Part shown: positions 46,201-54,131 of the stretch, one piece after another | Layout: each line of letters opens with the position of its first letter | Position numbering within the stretch: position 1 is the first letter of the stretch | Origin: Opitutia bacterium UBA7876 | GTDB taxonomy: Bacteria > Verrucomicrobiota > Verrucomicrobiia > Opitutales > Seribacteraceae | Assembly (NCBI GenBank): GCA_002500665.1 | Contig: DLRY01000017.1 | Location: 40,588-104,587 of the forward strand | Direction of reading: 5' to 3' | DNA length: 64,000 nucleotides | Program-made: the position numbers and the translations under genes | Notes under the pieces: model-generated | The model's database searches: none | The model's input: only the letters and a program-made list of their open reading frames with translations | What the model was told of the DNA's origin: nothing

Positions 46201-49200
46201 CGTAGCTGGTCACCTTGGAGGTGGTGACGTCCTCGATCTTGAACTCCTCGCCCTCGGCAAGCGAGGTGAAGAGTTTCTGCTCGGAAAATGATTTTTTTGG
46301 TTCCAAAGCCCTTGCCATGCGCAATTCGCGAAGGGGTAGATCGCTGGAGGCGAGCGCGATGGGGCGATAGGCGACGTTCCATGCGTCGACTGCATAGACG
46401 TGCAGGCGTTGTTGTCCGGAGATTCCCTTCAGGTCGACGGTTGCGATTCCATCTTCTCCAGGTTTGACGTTGGCCCAGAGAAGAGCGTTTCTGCCTAGGA
46501 AGTCAAGGTTCGGGTAATCCCTTTCCGCACGGATGTTTAGGCGCTTTCTTTCCTCTTGCTCCTTGCCGAATTTAGCCAAGTCGGAAAGCTCTTCGTAGGC
46601 TTCCCCGCTTTGCGCATTCTTGATTCCCGTTTCGGTCTTTCGCAGGGACCAGGGGTTGAGGATCAGTCCGGGGCGGGCAAGCATGTTGCCTGGGTATTTT
46701 CTCGCGTATCTGCGGTCAAGGACGTAGCGGTATTCTTCGCCGATGACCCTCTCCTCTACGTAAAGGGAACGTTTTCTGGACAAGCCCATGGAGTAAGACG
46801 AAGGTGGACCGCCGACGTCGAAGGCGGAAAAATTATCCCAATTGGAGAGATAGCGGGTGGCGTAAACATGGACCCGGGTGAGCTTGCCCGCATTGCCGAT
46901 CAGGATCTTGGCCTTTCCATCCTCGATGGCAATGGCTTGAACCTGAACGGGGTTGAGCCGGTTGTCCTCGAGCGCCCGGTTGTCCGAAAGGACGAATCCG
47001 CCCATCCTTTTCCCATCCGTGACCCGAAGTACGATCTTACGCCTTGCGTGCTTGAGGAAGAGCTCGTAGTCACCGGGGGCCAAACCGGCAATCAGGAGGT
47101 ATCCTCCTCTGAGGGTGACGGCAGCCGAATGATCGGAGGCATAGAAAGACTTTTTCTTGGAAAAAAGAGAGAAGACGGACGCTTTGTCCTGCCCGCCCGC
47201 TTGCCAGGGAACGGCTACCTCGATCACCTCGTCCGCGGAGGCGTGGATGACCGAGGGCTGAACGTTGCGTCCCGATCGATCGCGATCAATGGGCCACTGG
47301 TAGCTCGACCCGTCGGGGTGGCTTACCCTTATCCACTCGATTCCGGGCATGGCCCCCAGAGCGATGCGCCCATCCCGGTCGGTTTTTAAGCCAAGGGTGC
47401 GGGTGGTTTGGAAATCAAGGTGCTTGGCCACAAGGACGACGGCCCTGTCGGGAACCGCTTCCCCATTGCGGCCGAGGGCTTCGATGAAATACCCCCGCCC
47501 GGTCTGGGAAAGAAAGAGGGCATCCGTGTTGAGGGTCTTGTCCGACTCGTTGATGGTGAAGTAGCGGTCGGTTGCGAGAACGTCCCTGGACGCCCGGCTC
47601 AGGTTCTTGACCTTGGCCGAAAAACTGAACGCTAAGCTTGCGAGGCGTTCGGGAACGGGGAATTCATGAACGTAGTCACGGCCCTGTTCGAATTTGGGAA
47701 GATCGATCTTGGTGTTGTTAGGGATGCCGTCGAGGTCGACCGAACTGATCACAAGCTCGGTATCTTCCAGAAGATTGGTTGAGACGGGATACCCGTTGAG
47801 GCGCAGTAGAGGACGGAGAATGACCTTGGCGGTGGCTCCCTTGACGAGAGCCTCGCGGTCGATATGAAAGGCGGAGTCGAGCTCGTAGCTCTCTGCGAGG
47901 TGATCGAACTGGGAGAGGGCGCAGAACGAGCCGTCCCGGAGGACGAGGTCTCTTTTTCCGGGCCGGTTGGTGAAAGGGATGCGGATGACACCTTGCTTGT
48001 CGGGGGAATATTCGGTTCCCTCCAGCCAGATACTTGCTTGGGGCCGCTTCTTGTTCTTCTCGTCGGTGATCCTGAATTCGTGTCCGGCCGGGCCGACCTT
48101 CTCGAGTATTCTAAGGTCTCCCTTGGTCACGAGGGCCCGGCTGCTTTTGCCGTTTCCGATGAACTCGACGACGTAGACTCCGGGCTTGTTCAATTCGGGA
48201 AAATCGAAGGTGCGTACCGATCTGAGCATGGGGGCGTCCTTGTACTTGAGTACCCGCTCCCAGGTTGCGCTCAAGCCGTCGAGGTTGATGGCCGTGTCGA
48301 CGGGTTCCAGGTTTCGCGAGTAGTGGTTGAAGGTGTTGATCTCGAATGCCTTGACGAGAAGAGTCTGAACGTTCTTGACGGCGAGCTTGAGACCGACCGC
48401 CTCATCGGCGGAAAAGAATTCCTTGTTGTCGGGGGAAAAGTCCAGGTCGACCCGGTCGCGAAGGGCATTAACCGCTCCTCCATCCAGCATGGAAAACCAT
48501 TTTTCAAGGTTCCCGGACCCGGACGTGAGCTTGGCTTCCGCGAAAAGGGGCTTGAGGTAGTCTTCGCGTACGAGCTGGGAAAAGGGAAGGTAGTCGGGAT
48601 CCTTGAGGAAGAACCGGAGGAGGAAGGATCGAACGAGGGGCTCGTCGTTTCGTATCCGATCGAGCCCAGTGAAGGGACGGTAGTCGGCATTCAGGTTGAC
48701 CTCGATTCGTCGGTCCTTGCGGAGGGCTTCCTCCCATCTCTTGGGGTTGACGTAGTTTCCCCGGCGGGGAAGCGAAAGGTACTTCATGAAGAGTTCGCGG
48801 TTCCATTCTCCGCGGGAGCGCTGGAGTTTGAGGATGTGATAAATTACGTTGGCCTTGAGAGAATTATGGGCAGGGGCAAGCCTCTGGGCGAAGAGATGGA
48901 TGCGGTTGAGGTACCTTTCCTTTTCCTTGAGATCATAGGCAAGGTTCAGGTCGTCGGAGGGAGCGAGCTTGGTCAGGTAGACGTTGATGAAATTCGAGTT
49001 TGCGAGAAGATTGGGGCCGAGCTGGAGAAGCTCGTCCAGCTGGTCTTTGGTCATGTTTCGGTGGATTGCGTGGGAGCCGAACCCCCGGGTGTGCTTGGCC
49101 CGGAGGTCTTTGTCTACGAGGTTTGCGAGATCGGGAAGGTCGGGCCTTTGCAGGCGGCTTAGGAAGTGTCTGAGCCTGTCCGGATTAAGCTCCTTTGTCT

Positions 49201-49699
49201 CGAGGTTTTCGAGCCCCCTGTCCGATACGCCCTGAACGTTCCTGTATTGGCGAAAGGCTTGATCGAGGAAGGTCTTGTAGCTGATTGCATCGGGATCGAG
49301 CTTGGTGGGGTGAGACGGTTTCCTTCCCTCGATGAGACGGCTGTGGTTAAAGTTGGGCTGGAGTTCCGCCCTGAGGTGGCTGAAAGTCTCGTCGGGGTTT
49401 TTCTCAAAACTCAGCAGGGCTTGGCGGTTGCGGATCTCCTTGACCCGCCCGGAGTGACCGTAGCGCTTGATCCAAAGCCCGAGGACCCGCTCGAGTTCCT
49501 GTTCGTCCCCGCGGTTCTGAGCGTGCAGGGCATGAAAGTAATAGTAGTCCCGGGTTCCGGGGATCAGTTCCTTGAGGGCCTCTTCGCGGTTTTCGGCTAT
49601 GGCGAACTTCTCGATAAAGCCGACTGGGGCACCTGTGGAGGCTGGCCGAAATCCGCAAGAAAGGAGGAGAACCGAGGTGATGATGCTGCTAGTTTTCAT
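43211..49699 (-). CDS. Giant (2162-residue) predicted lipoprotein with alpha-2-macroglobulin-like segment
   Basis: No named family recognised. The N-terminus MKTSSIITSVLLLSC looks like a lipoprotein signal, with LLSC as lipobox and Cys15 modified. Residues 20-500 are mostly helical and repeat-like (EEALKELIPGTRDYYYFHAL). From about 600 the pattern turns to beta domains of the macroglobulin kind, and NALLWANVKPGEDGIATVDL near 1070 resembles the conserved alpha-2-macroglobulin segment before the thioester domain. No CxEQ thioester is seen. Residues about 1345-1410 are low in complexity (GTGGYGTGGS, PAPPPALTKSAAKAQAEAK). Helical repeats return at about 1750-1950 and the end is again beta-rich. 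An envelope or surface role is inferred. It is transcribed alone, probably from the promoter at 49747-49776. Confidence 0.9.
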   Translation of the reverse strand: MKTSSIITSVLLLSCGFRPASTGAPVGFIEKFAIAENREEALKELIPGTRDYYYFHALHAQNRGDEQELERVLGLWIKRYGHSGRVKEIRNRQALLSFEKNPDETFSHLRAELQPNFNHSRLIEGRKPSHPTKLDPDAISYKTFLDQAFRQYRNVQGVSDRGLENLETKELNPDRLRHFLSRLQRPDLPDLANLVDKDLRAKHTRGFGSHAIHRNMTKDQLDELLQLGPNLLANSNFINVYLTKLAPSDDLNLAYDLKEKERYLNRIHLFAQRLAPAHNSLKANVIYHILKLQRSRGEWNRELFMKYLSLPRRGNYVNPKRWEEALRKDRRIEVNLNADYRPFTGLDRIRNDEPLVRSFLLRFFLKDPDYLPFSQLVREDYLKPLFAEAKLTSGSGNLEKWFSMLDGGAVNALRDRVDLDFSPDNKEFFSADEAVGLKLAVKNVQTLLVKAFEINTFNHYSRNLEPVDTAINLDGLSATWERVLKYKDAPMLRSVRTFDFPELNKPGVYVVEFIGNGKSSRALVTKGDLRILEKVGPAGHEFRITDEKNKKRPQASIWLEGTEYSPDKQGVIRIPFTNRPGKRDLVLRDGSFCALSQFDHLAESYELDSAFHIDREALVKGATAKVILRPLLRLNGYPVSTNLLEDTELVISSVDLDGIPNNTKIDLPKFEQGRDYVHEFPVPERLASLAFSFSAKVKNLSRASRDVLATDRYFTINESDKTLNTDALFLSQTGRGYFIEALGRNGEAVPDRAVVLVAKHLDFQTTRTLGLKTDRDGRIALGAMPGIEWIRVSHPDGSSYQWPIDRDRSGRNVQPSVIHASADEVIEVAVPWQAGGQDKASVFSLFSKKKSFYASDHSAAVTLRGGYLLIAGLAPGDYELFLKHARRKIVLRVTDGKRMGGFVLSDNRALEDNRLNPVQVQAIAIEDGKAKILIGNAGKLTRVHVYATRYLSNWDNFSAFDVGGPPSSYSMGLSRKRSLYVEERVIGEEYRYVLDRRYARKYPGNMLARPGLILNPWSLRKTETGIKNAQSGEAYEELSDLAKFGKEQEERKRLNIRAERDYPNLDFLGRNALLWANVKPGEDGIATVDLKGISGQQRLHVYAVDAWNVAYRPIALASSDLPLRELRMARALEPKKSFSEQKLFTSLAEGEEFKIEDVTTSKVTSYDSLAKAYSLLSTLSGNSDLTKFGFILQWPGLKEEEKRAKYSEFACHELHFFLHQKDPAFFAKVVRPYLANKKDKTFLDHWLLGDDLSGYLEPFRFSCLNAVEKILMARKLGNEGKAMARHIGELSEMIPADPEKFNRLFDSAIGNSALDSQSDDSLGFDKRSDLMKAQNKQRFLAGYSSTLGTGGYGTGGSVARDVRNSAFLKMSEEKAETEQADHFYAAPAPPPALTKSAAKAQAEAKTFGATIESEIALPDFEDTSVKGLNLAFDFDAKSTRAAKRARDKIGYLDASLKGREAGRQFYRKLPPTEEWAENNYYRLPLDRQKADLIKVNPFWNDFAAHPNGKPFLSGNFIYSTGSFAEMMFVLSVLDLPFEAEDHQVENEGVAFSLRSGKPLLLFHQEVREAQKAPNARDILLSQNFYRADSRYINEGGERLDNFVKDEFLKQIAYGCQVVITNPTSSVRKLQYLAQIPTGAVPLQKGFYSEGRPFRLEPYSTRTIEFYFYFPETGKFPVYPIQVASEKGHLAGAQAFTFKVVDKLSERDESSWVWVSQNGTAKEVLQYLRDHNLNRIALDKIAFRMRNENEGGDGKAFFAKTLQLLSARFAYDPTLWSYALYHKDVDRLREYLSRSPLTGRCGLYLDTPLLSIDPVERGFHQHLEYKPLVNARAHQLGKGREILNNRFLAQYRGLMEVLKYKSSFGQDDLLATSYYLFLQDRVEEGLRFFDKVDPQSIDEKLQHAYLSTYLDFCKGELASARQRAQRYADYPVDRWRNLFLDALGQLDEIDGKGVKPADEENREQAQDVLASSEPSLGLDIGKGEITIAARNLENCTVNYYPMDVELLFSRKPFVKDDTDHFTSIVANLSRVVALPAGKDVHVFPIPEEFADRNVMVEVVAAGLREAKAYYANDLKVQMAENYGRVQVAHSGTGKPLSSAYVKVYARMTDGRVRFYKDGYTDFRGKFDYVSLNTGQLDEVDRFAVLVLDDDAGAMIREATPPKQ

Positions 49700-49746
49700 G
49701 GTAAAAAGTTCTTTTTTCAGAGTCAGGGGAGGCAGGGGATCCTACC

Positions 49747-49776
49747 TTTAAATCGAAGAGAAGGGTTTCTTGTCAA
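49747..49776 (-). promoter_or_regulatory. Likely promoter of the giant lipoprotein gene
   Basis: On the minus strand TTGACA (49776-49771) and TTTAAA (49752-49747) are 18 bases apart, and the ATG follows about 48 bases after the -10. The -35 is a perfect consensus. No strong ribosome site is seen before the ATG. It lies in the gap after fpg, so the giant gene need not depend on the men operon. Confidence 0.5.
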
Positions 49777-49814
49777 ACAAAGCGACGCGCGAGGGGCCCG
49801 AATCTTAGAAGATT

Positions 49815-50621
49815 TTAGGATTTTTTGAGGCGTTGCCTGGAAGGGCACCAGCAGGTGGTGCGTCCGGCCACCGTCTCGCGCAGGAGGGCTGTCCCCGACA
49901 GGGGGCACTTGCCTCCGTTCTTCCATCGGACGTGAAACAGCCACTTGCGGGGAGGATCGCCTCCACGTTTGCCCACCGTGGAAAGGGCTCCCTTGGCCAC
50001 GAACTTGGTTTCTTTCCAAAGAGCCCTTTGTTTGGCTGGGGAGAGGTCGCCCGCCCTCTCGGCCGGGTGTATGCGGGCCCGCCACAGAATCTCGTCCACC
50101 ATCCAGTTCCCGATGCCGGGAAAGAATTCCTGCATGAGTAGAACCGCCTTGACGAGGGCCCGCTTCCTGCGATGGAGGACGCTTCGAACCAGTTGGAGAG
50201 TGAATTCCCGGGAATGAACCTCGGGCGGGAGGTCGATCCACCACGGCGGTGGTTCCTTGTCACGATGGTAGAGGACCCGGCCGAATTGCCGGGGATCACG
50301 AAAGACGAGGGCTTGCTCGTCCTGTCGCAAAATGAGGGCATCGTGCTTGCCGGTCGGGTGTTCGGCATCCTCTCTATGAAGCCAGCCCGTCATTCCCAGG
50401 TGAAGACCGAGCCACCTGTTTCCGGAGAATCGGAAGAGCATCTTTTTCCCGTGGGTTTTGGATTCCAGCAGATCACTTCCCCGTAGGCCGCGCTTGAGGA
50501 GGCCGGGGTCAATGTCCCGAAAGACCCTTGAGGCGTTGAGGGTCTCGACCTGCAGCACCTTGTGCCCCATCCCGTTTGCCCAGGACTTGGAGGCGAATGC
50601 GACTTCGGCGAGTTCGGGCAT
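49815..50621 (-). CDS. Formamidopyrimidine-DNA glycosylase-like protein with degenerate zinc finger
   Basis: 268 residues. Base-excision repair of oxidised purines (Fpg/Nei family). The start MPELAEVAF gives the catalytic Pro-Glu pair after Met removal, 4 bases after the menD stop; the longer open frame lies over menD. SKTHGKKMLFRF carries the conserved Lys, HLGMTGWL the second conserved segment, and FPGIGNWMVDEILWRARIHP the helix-two-turn-helix. The C-terminal finger is altered: GGKCPLSG has Ser instead of the second Cys, and TCWCPSRQ has Arg instead of the fourth. It probably cannot bind zinc as usual, as in zincless relatives such as NEIL1. Last gene of the yidD-menF-menD-fpg operon. Confidence 0.9.
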   Translation of the reverse strand: MPELAEVAFASKSWANGMGHKVLQVETLNASRVFRDIDPGLLKRGLRGSDLLESKTHGKKMLFRFSGNRWLGLHLGMTGWLHREDAEHPTGKHDALILRQDEQALVFRDPRQFGRVLYHRDKEPPPWWIDLPPEVHSREFTLQLVRSVLHRRKRALVKAVLLMQEFFPGIGNWMVDEILWRARIHPAERAGDLSPAKQRALWKETKFVAKGALSTVGKRGGDPPRKWLFHVRWKNGGKCPLSGTALLRETVAGRTTCWCPSRQRLKKS

Positions 50622-50625
50622 GTTT

Positions 50626-52323
50626 CTAGGCTCCGGGACCGAGTCCAAGAAGTTCACGCCGAATGGTTCGGTCTCTTTTTCGGTCGGTCTTGATCTCGAT
50701 GACGCGGATGCCGGCTGGCGAAGACTCAGCAATCAAAGCAACGAGGGCAGGCCAGTCGGCTGGTGTGATGAAATCGATTTGATGGGCTTCACAGAGCATC
50801 CTGAGGTTACACTGCTGGGGCGTGGCGAAACATTTCTCGAAGGCGGGCAAACCCGCGACGGGGAGATTCTCGAAAATGCCTCCTCCTTGGTTGTCGACTA
50901 GGAAAACGGTCAAGCTGCCATGGAGCTTCGGGGCGACGAGGAGGGCATTGGAGTCGTGCAGGAAAGCGAGCTCGCCAGTAAGGAGAAAGGTTGGCTTGGA
51001 AGAGTCGTGGGCCAACCCGACGGCCGTACCTAGGGTGCCGTCGATTCCATTAACCCCGCGGTTGCCGAAGAGGGACCGTCCATGATCGCTGCCCTTCCAG
51101 AACCATTCCACGTCACGGATGGGCATGCTGTTGGCCACTTGAAGTTGAGATCCGGCCGGTAAGTGGAGGGAGAGCAGATGGGCGATCTTACCCTCGAACC
51201 AGCCGTTCTCCCTTTCGAAGAAATCGTCCAGCTTGGAGTCGACCTGGCTTTCGGCTTCCATCCAGAGGCTGGTCCATCCCGAGTCACAAGGAGGTAGGTC
51301 GAGGGACGAGAGAGATGGGTAATCGACCTCGAAGGAGGAGCTTGGGCTCTGCAAGGGATCCACTTTCCTGTCCCTTGGTTCGATCACGGCCCGGGGGACC
51401 TCCAGTTCCTCGAGCCAGGCCCTGAGGGTCTTGGACGTAGGGAGGGGGCCCAACTGGATAATTGCGTCGGGTTGAGCAAGGGCACGGAAACCATCGTCGC
51501 GGAGCAAATTCTCGAAGCGAAGGATTCGGTTTGGGCAGGTGTAATCACGAAGAGGAGAGAGTGCATCACAAAGGATAGGCGGGCCGTTTTCCCCACTCCA
51601 TTTATCGAAGGTTCCGGCGGGTGCGCGCTCGCCGGCTACCACAAGCAGGCGACGGCAAGCGCCCAAGTGCTCCAGCAATTCGCAAGTATCCGCGTCCGGG
51701 CTAAACCCAAAGTCGGTGAGATTAGCTGAGAGGGGTGGCGGCCCAATCGTCGGGAGGTCGTCCTCTTGCGAGAGCAGAGGCTCGCGAAAAGGGAAATTAA
51801 GGTGAACCGGCCCGGGGTCCTTGCCCAAGGCGGCCCGGTAGGCCTCCACGAGCATTTTGCGTAGGATAGGGAGAGCTTCTTTGTCCTGATCGGGGAGAGG
51901 GGCCTGGAAGAAGGCCCGGCCGAAGCGACCGAAAAGATCGACCTGGTTGATGGTCTGCCCGGCTGCGCAGTCTTGAAGCTCGGGTGGGCGATCGGCGGAA
52001 AGCAAAAGAAGAGGTGTGGATGAATGGTCGGCCTCGACCACGGCGGGAAACCAGTGGGTGACGGCCGACCCGGAGGTGCAGACCAAAGCGGTGGGGAGTC
52101 GGCGGCGCTTGCTCAGACCAAGGGCCACGAAACCGGCGGTCCGTTCATCGAGGACTGGTATCGTCTGCAGTCGAGGTTCTTCCTCGCAGGCTAGGATTAG
52201 AGGCGTGGAGCGGGATCCGGGGGAGAAGACGACGTGTTGCACCCCCAAGTCTGCCAAGTCCCGGGCCACGGCTCGTCCGAAGGCCGTGTTGGCCCCGCCG
52301 GTCGATGGAGAAGGGGTGGTCAT
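50626..52323 (-). CDS. menD: SEPHCHC synthase MenD (menaquinone biosynthesis)
   Basis: Thiamine-diphosphate enzyme adding 2-oxoglutarate to isochorismate. 565 residues. N-terminal FSPGSRSTPLILA and DERTAGFVALGLSK with the activating Glu, central LLLLSADRPPELQDCAAGQT, and the ThDP region GNRGVNGIDGTLGTAVGLA are all standard. The C-terminal part has VDNQGGGIFENLP. The ATG overlaps the menF stop (ATGA), so the two first steps of the pathway are coupled. Other men genes are not in the window. Confidence 0.95.
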   Translation of the reverse strand: MTTPSPSTGGANTAFGRAVARDLADLGVQHVVFSPGSRSTPLILACEEEPRLQTIPVLDERTAGFVALGLSKRRRLPTALVCTSGSAVTHWFPAVVEADHSSTPLLLLSADRPPELQDCAAGQTINQVDLFGRFGRAFFQAPLPDQDKEALPILRKMLVEAYRAALGKDPGPVHLNFPFREPLLSQEDDLPTIGPPPLSANLTDFGFSPDADTCELLEHLGACRRLLVVAGERAPAGTFDKWSGENGPPILCDALSPLRDYTCPNRILRFENLLRDDGFRALAQPDAIIQLGPLPTSKTLRAWLEELEVPRAVIEPRDRKVDPLQSPSSSFEVDYPSLSSLDLPPCDSGWTSLWMEAESQVDSKLDDFFERENGWFEGKIAHLLSLHLPAGSQLQVANSMPIRDVEWFWKGSDHGRSLFGNRGVNGIDGTLGTAVGLAHDSSKPTFLLTGELAFLHDSNALLVAPKLHGSLTVFLVDNQGGGIFENLPVAGLPAFEKCFATPQQCNLRMLCEAHQIDFITPADWPALVALIAESSPAGIRVIEIKTDRKRDRTIRRELLGLGPGA

Positions 52324-53762
52324 TCGCCGGGAAGGGTAGTCTTCCCGGTAATAACCTCAAGCATGGCTTGCAGCTTCCAGTCCGTCTCGGTTTTTTCCTG
52401 AAGGGGTACCGAGCCCTCAACCAGTCCGGCTCCGGCATAGAGCGTGAGGGAGTCAGGGAGAATCTTCCCGCAACGTATGGGAACGATGAACTCACCGCGT
52501 CCCTTGGAGTCAAGCCAGCCCGCGACCCCGGAGTACAAGCCCCTGGGTGACCCTTCCAGTTCACGAACCAGGGAAAGAGCGGATTCGCGCGGGGTACCCC
52601 CCATGGCCGGGGTGGGGTGAAGGGCGCAAAGAGCCTCAAATGGGTGGATTCCCGATGGGATGATTGCCCTCAGAGGGGTGCGGACGTGCTGGAGGTTGGC
52701 GAGCCTGAGCAGTCGGGAGCGTCCCTCTTTGCAATCGCTCAAGCCAATGGAGTCGAGCCTCCTCTTGATGCTTTCTAAGACCAGGCGGTGCTCGAGCACT
52801 TCTTTCTCCCGGCCCAGCAGGGTTTTCCCCAGATGAGCGTCTTTGCCGGCTGATGGCCCGCGTGGGGCCGATCCAGCCAGGGCTTCCGTTTCGAGGGACC
52901 TTCCCGATACGCGAGCCAGAGTCTCAGGCGTCGCTCCGACCATGATTCCCTGATCGGGTGTAGCCAGGCAAAAGGTAAAACATTCCGGGAAGCGTTCCCG
53001 AAGGGCATGGGCGATGGAAAAAGGGCGCAGGGGCCGGGAGGTTTCAAAGGTCAGTTTGCGGGCAAGGACGACCTTGGAAATATCCCCGGCATGGATGCGT
53101 CCAAGGGCTTTCTCGACGGCTCGTTCGTAATCAAATTCCTCGCGAGGCGGGCCGAGTTGGACGGAGCTTTGTATGACAGTCCCGGCCAAGCCGTGGTTCA
53201 TGCCCCGGATGCGGTCGACGGAATGCCTGAAGGTGGCGACCAATCTCTCGGGGTCGACCTTCCCGTCGATGGACTGGTTGATGATCACGAAATGGGAACC
53301 TCCCTTTCGCAGGACTTGCCAATGGGGTAGGAAAACTTGGAGGGCGGGTGGAGCGCCGCGATCTTCCGTCTCGTCCTCGAAGGTGGCGGAAAGGAAGAGG
53401 GTGGGGCCGGTCCCGGGGCTGTGGTGATCCCCAGCAATAAGGATGCGACTGAAGGTCGAATCCGCCCATTTCCTGGCTTTTGTGAAACGGTCCGCTCCCC
53501 CGAAGGAGGACTGGGCGATGTATTCCCCGCAGGCGATGGAGAATTCACCGGAGGGTCGTTCCAGGTAACAGATGGGATCGTCTGGACGGTGAAGTTCTTC
53601 AAGGATGGCCAAGGGGTCGGAGTAGGTAGTCTCAACAGTGATGGAGGCGATCAGGGGATCGGGGGAAACGGATGCCTGGGCGAAGGCCTGCCTGAAAAAG
53701 GGGAGCAGGTCGGTCGAGTCGTCGCAGTGGTAGGGGGCTGGTCTATTGACTTCCGTTTTCAT
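52320..53762 (-). CDS. menF: Isochorismate synthase MenF
   Basis: Converts chorismate to isochorismate, the entry to menaquinone. 480 residues from the ATG at 53762 (MKTEVNR), which lies inside the end of yidD by 20 bases. Chorismate-binding marks: SKVVLARKLTF, ETEALAGSAPRGPSAGKDA, HPTPAMGGTPRESAL and YSGVAGWLDSKGRGEFIVPI, then YAGAGLVEGSVPLQEKTETD. It has the catalytic Lys and Glu region expected of an isochorismate synthase. Upstream residues before MKTEV are in yidD and not part of it. Confidence 0.94.
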   Translation of the reverse strand: MKTEVNRPAPYHCDDSTDLLPFFRQAFAQASVSPDPLIASITVETTYSDPLAILEELHRPDDPICYLERPSGEFSIACGEYIAQSSFGGADRFTKARKWADSTFSRILIAGDHHSPGTGPTLFLSATFEDETEDRGAPPALQVFLPHWQVLRKGGSHFVIINQSIDGKVDPERLVATFRHSVDRIRGMNHGLAGTVIQSSVQLGPPREEFDYERAVEKALGRIHAGDISKVVLARKLTFETSRPLRPFSIAHALRERFPECFTFCLATPDQGIMVGATPETLARVSGRSLETEALAGSAPRGPSAGKDAHLGKTLLGREKEVLEHRLVLESIKRRLDSIGLSDCKEGRSRLLRLANLQHVRTPLRAIIPSGIHPFEALCALHPTPAMGGTPRESALSLVRELEGSPRGLYSGVAGWLDSKGRGEFIVPIRCGKILPDSLTLYAGAGLVEGSVPLQEKTETDWKLQAMLEVITGKTTLPGE

Positions 53763-54048
53763 GAGGTCCCTTCCCAGTGACGGATGGGGTGACGGGATCG
53801 TAGCCTCCGGCATGGAGGGGGTTACATCTTCCGATGCGGTTAAAGCTCATCCAGGATGCCTTGATGGGGTTGAAGCGCTGGAAGCACTCGAGTGCATATT
53901 CCGAGCAGGTGGGGTGAAACCTGCATCTTGCGTAAGGGCCGAGAATCAATTGCTTGAGAGGGGAAACCAGCCGGTAGGCTCGAATGAGCAACAGGAAAGG
54001 TAGCGCGAGCACCCTCATGAACGGACTGCGTTGGGGATTGGTTTCCAT
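53743..54048 (-). CDS. yidD: Membrane protein insertion efficiency factor YidD
   Basis: Small membrane-associated protein that assists YidC. 101 residues, or 92 if the second Met (MRVLALPF) is used. The family signature is GPYARCRFHPTCSEYALECF with its three Cys in total, then GRCNPLHAGGYDPV. It is normally next to rnpA and yidC; here it instead starts the menaquinone operon and overlaps menF. It ends 84 bases downstream of thrS on the same strand. Confidence 0.95.
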   Translation of the reverse strand: METNPQRSPFMRVLALPFLLLIRAYRLVSPLKQLILGPYARCRFHPTCSEYALECFQRFNPIKASWMSFNRIGRCNPLHAGGYDPVTPSVTGKGPHENGSQ

Positions 54049-54131
54049 GGGATACAGAATACCAAGAGAGAGCCTGGGGGCAAGAATGGATGAATGACTT
54101 TGGAGCGGTTTCCCGGTCCGAGGAAGCTCCG

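Noticed and set aside
47864..49162. 432-codon open frame on the plus strand opposite the giant lipoprotein
   Set aside because: It is antisense to a protein with coherent domains, is Val/Glu/Gly-rich without motifs, and such long shadow frames recur opposite most long genes in this GC-rich window.
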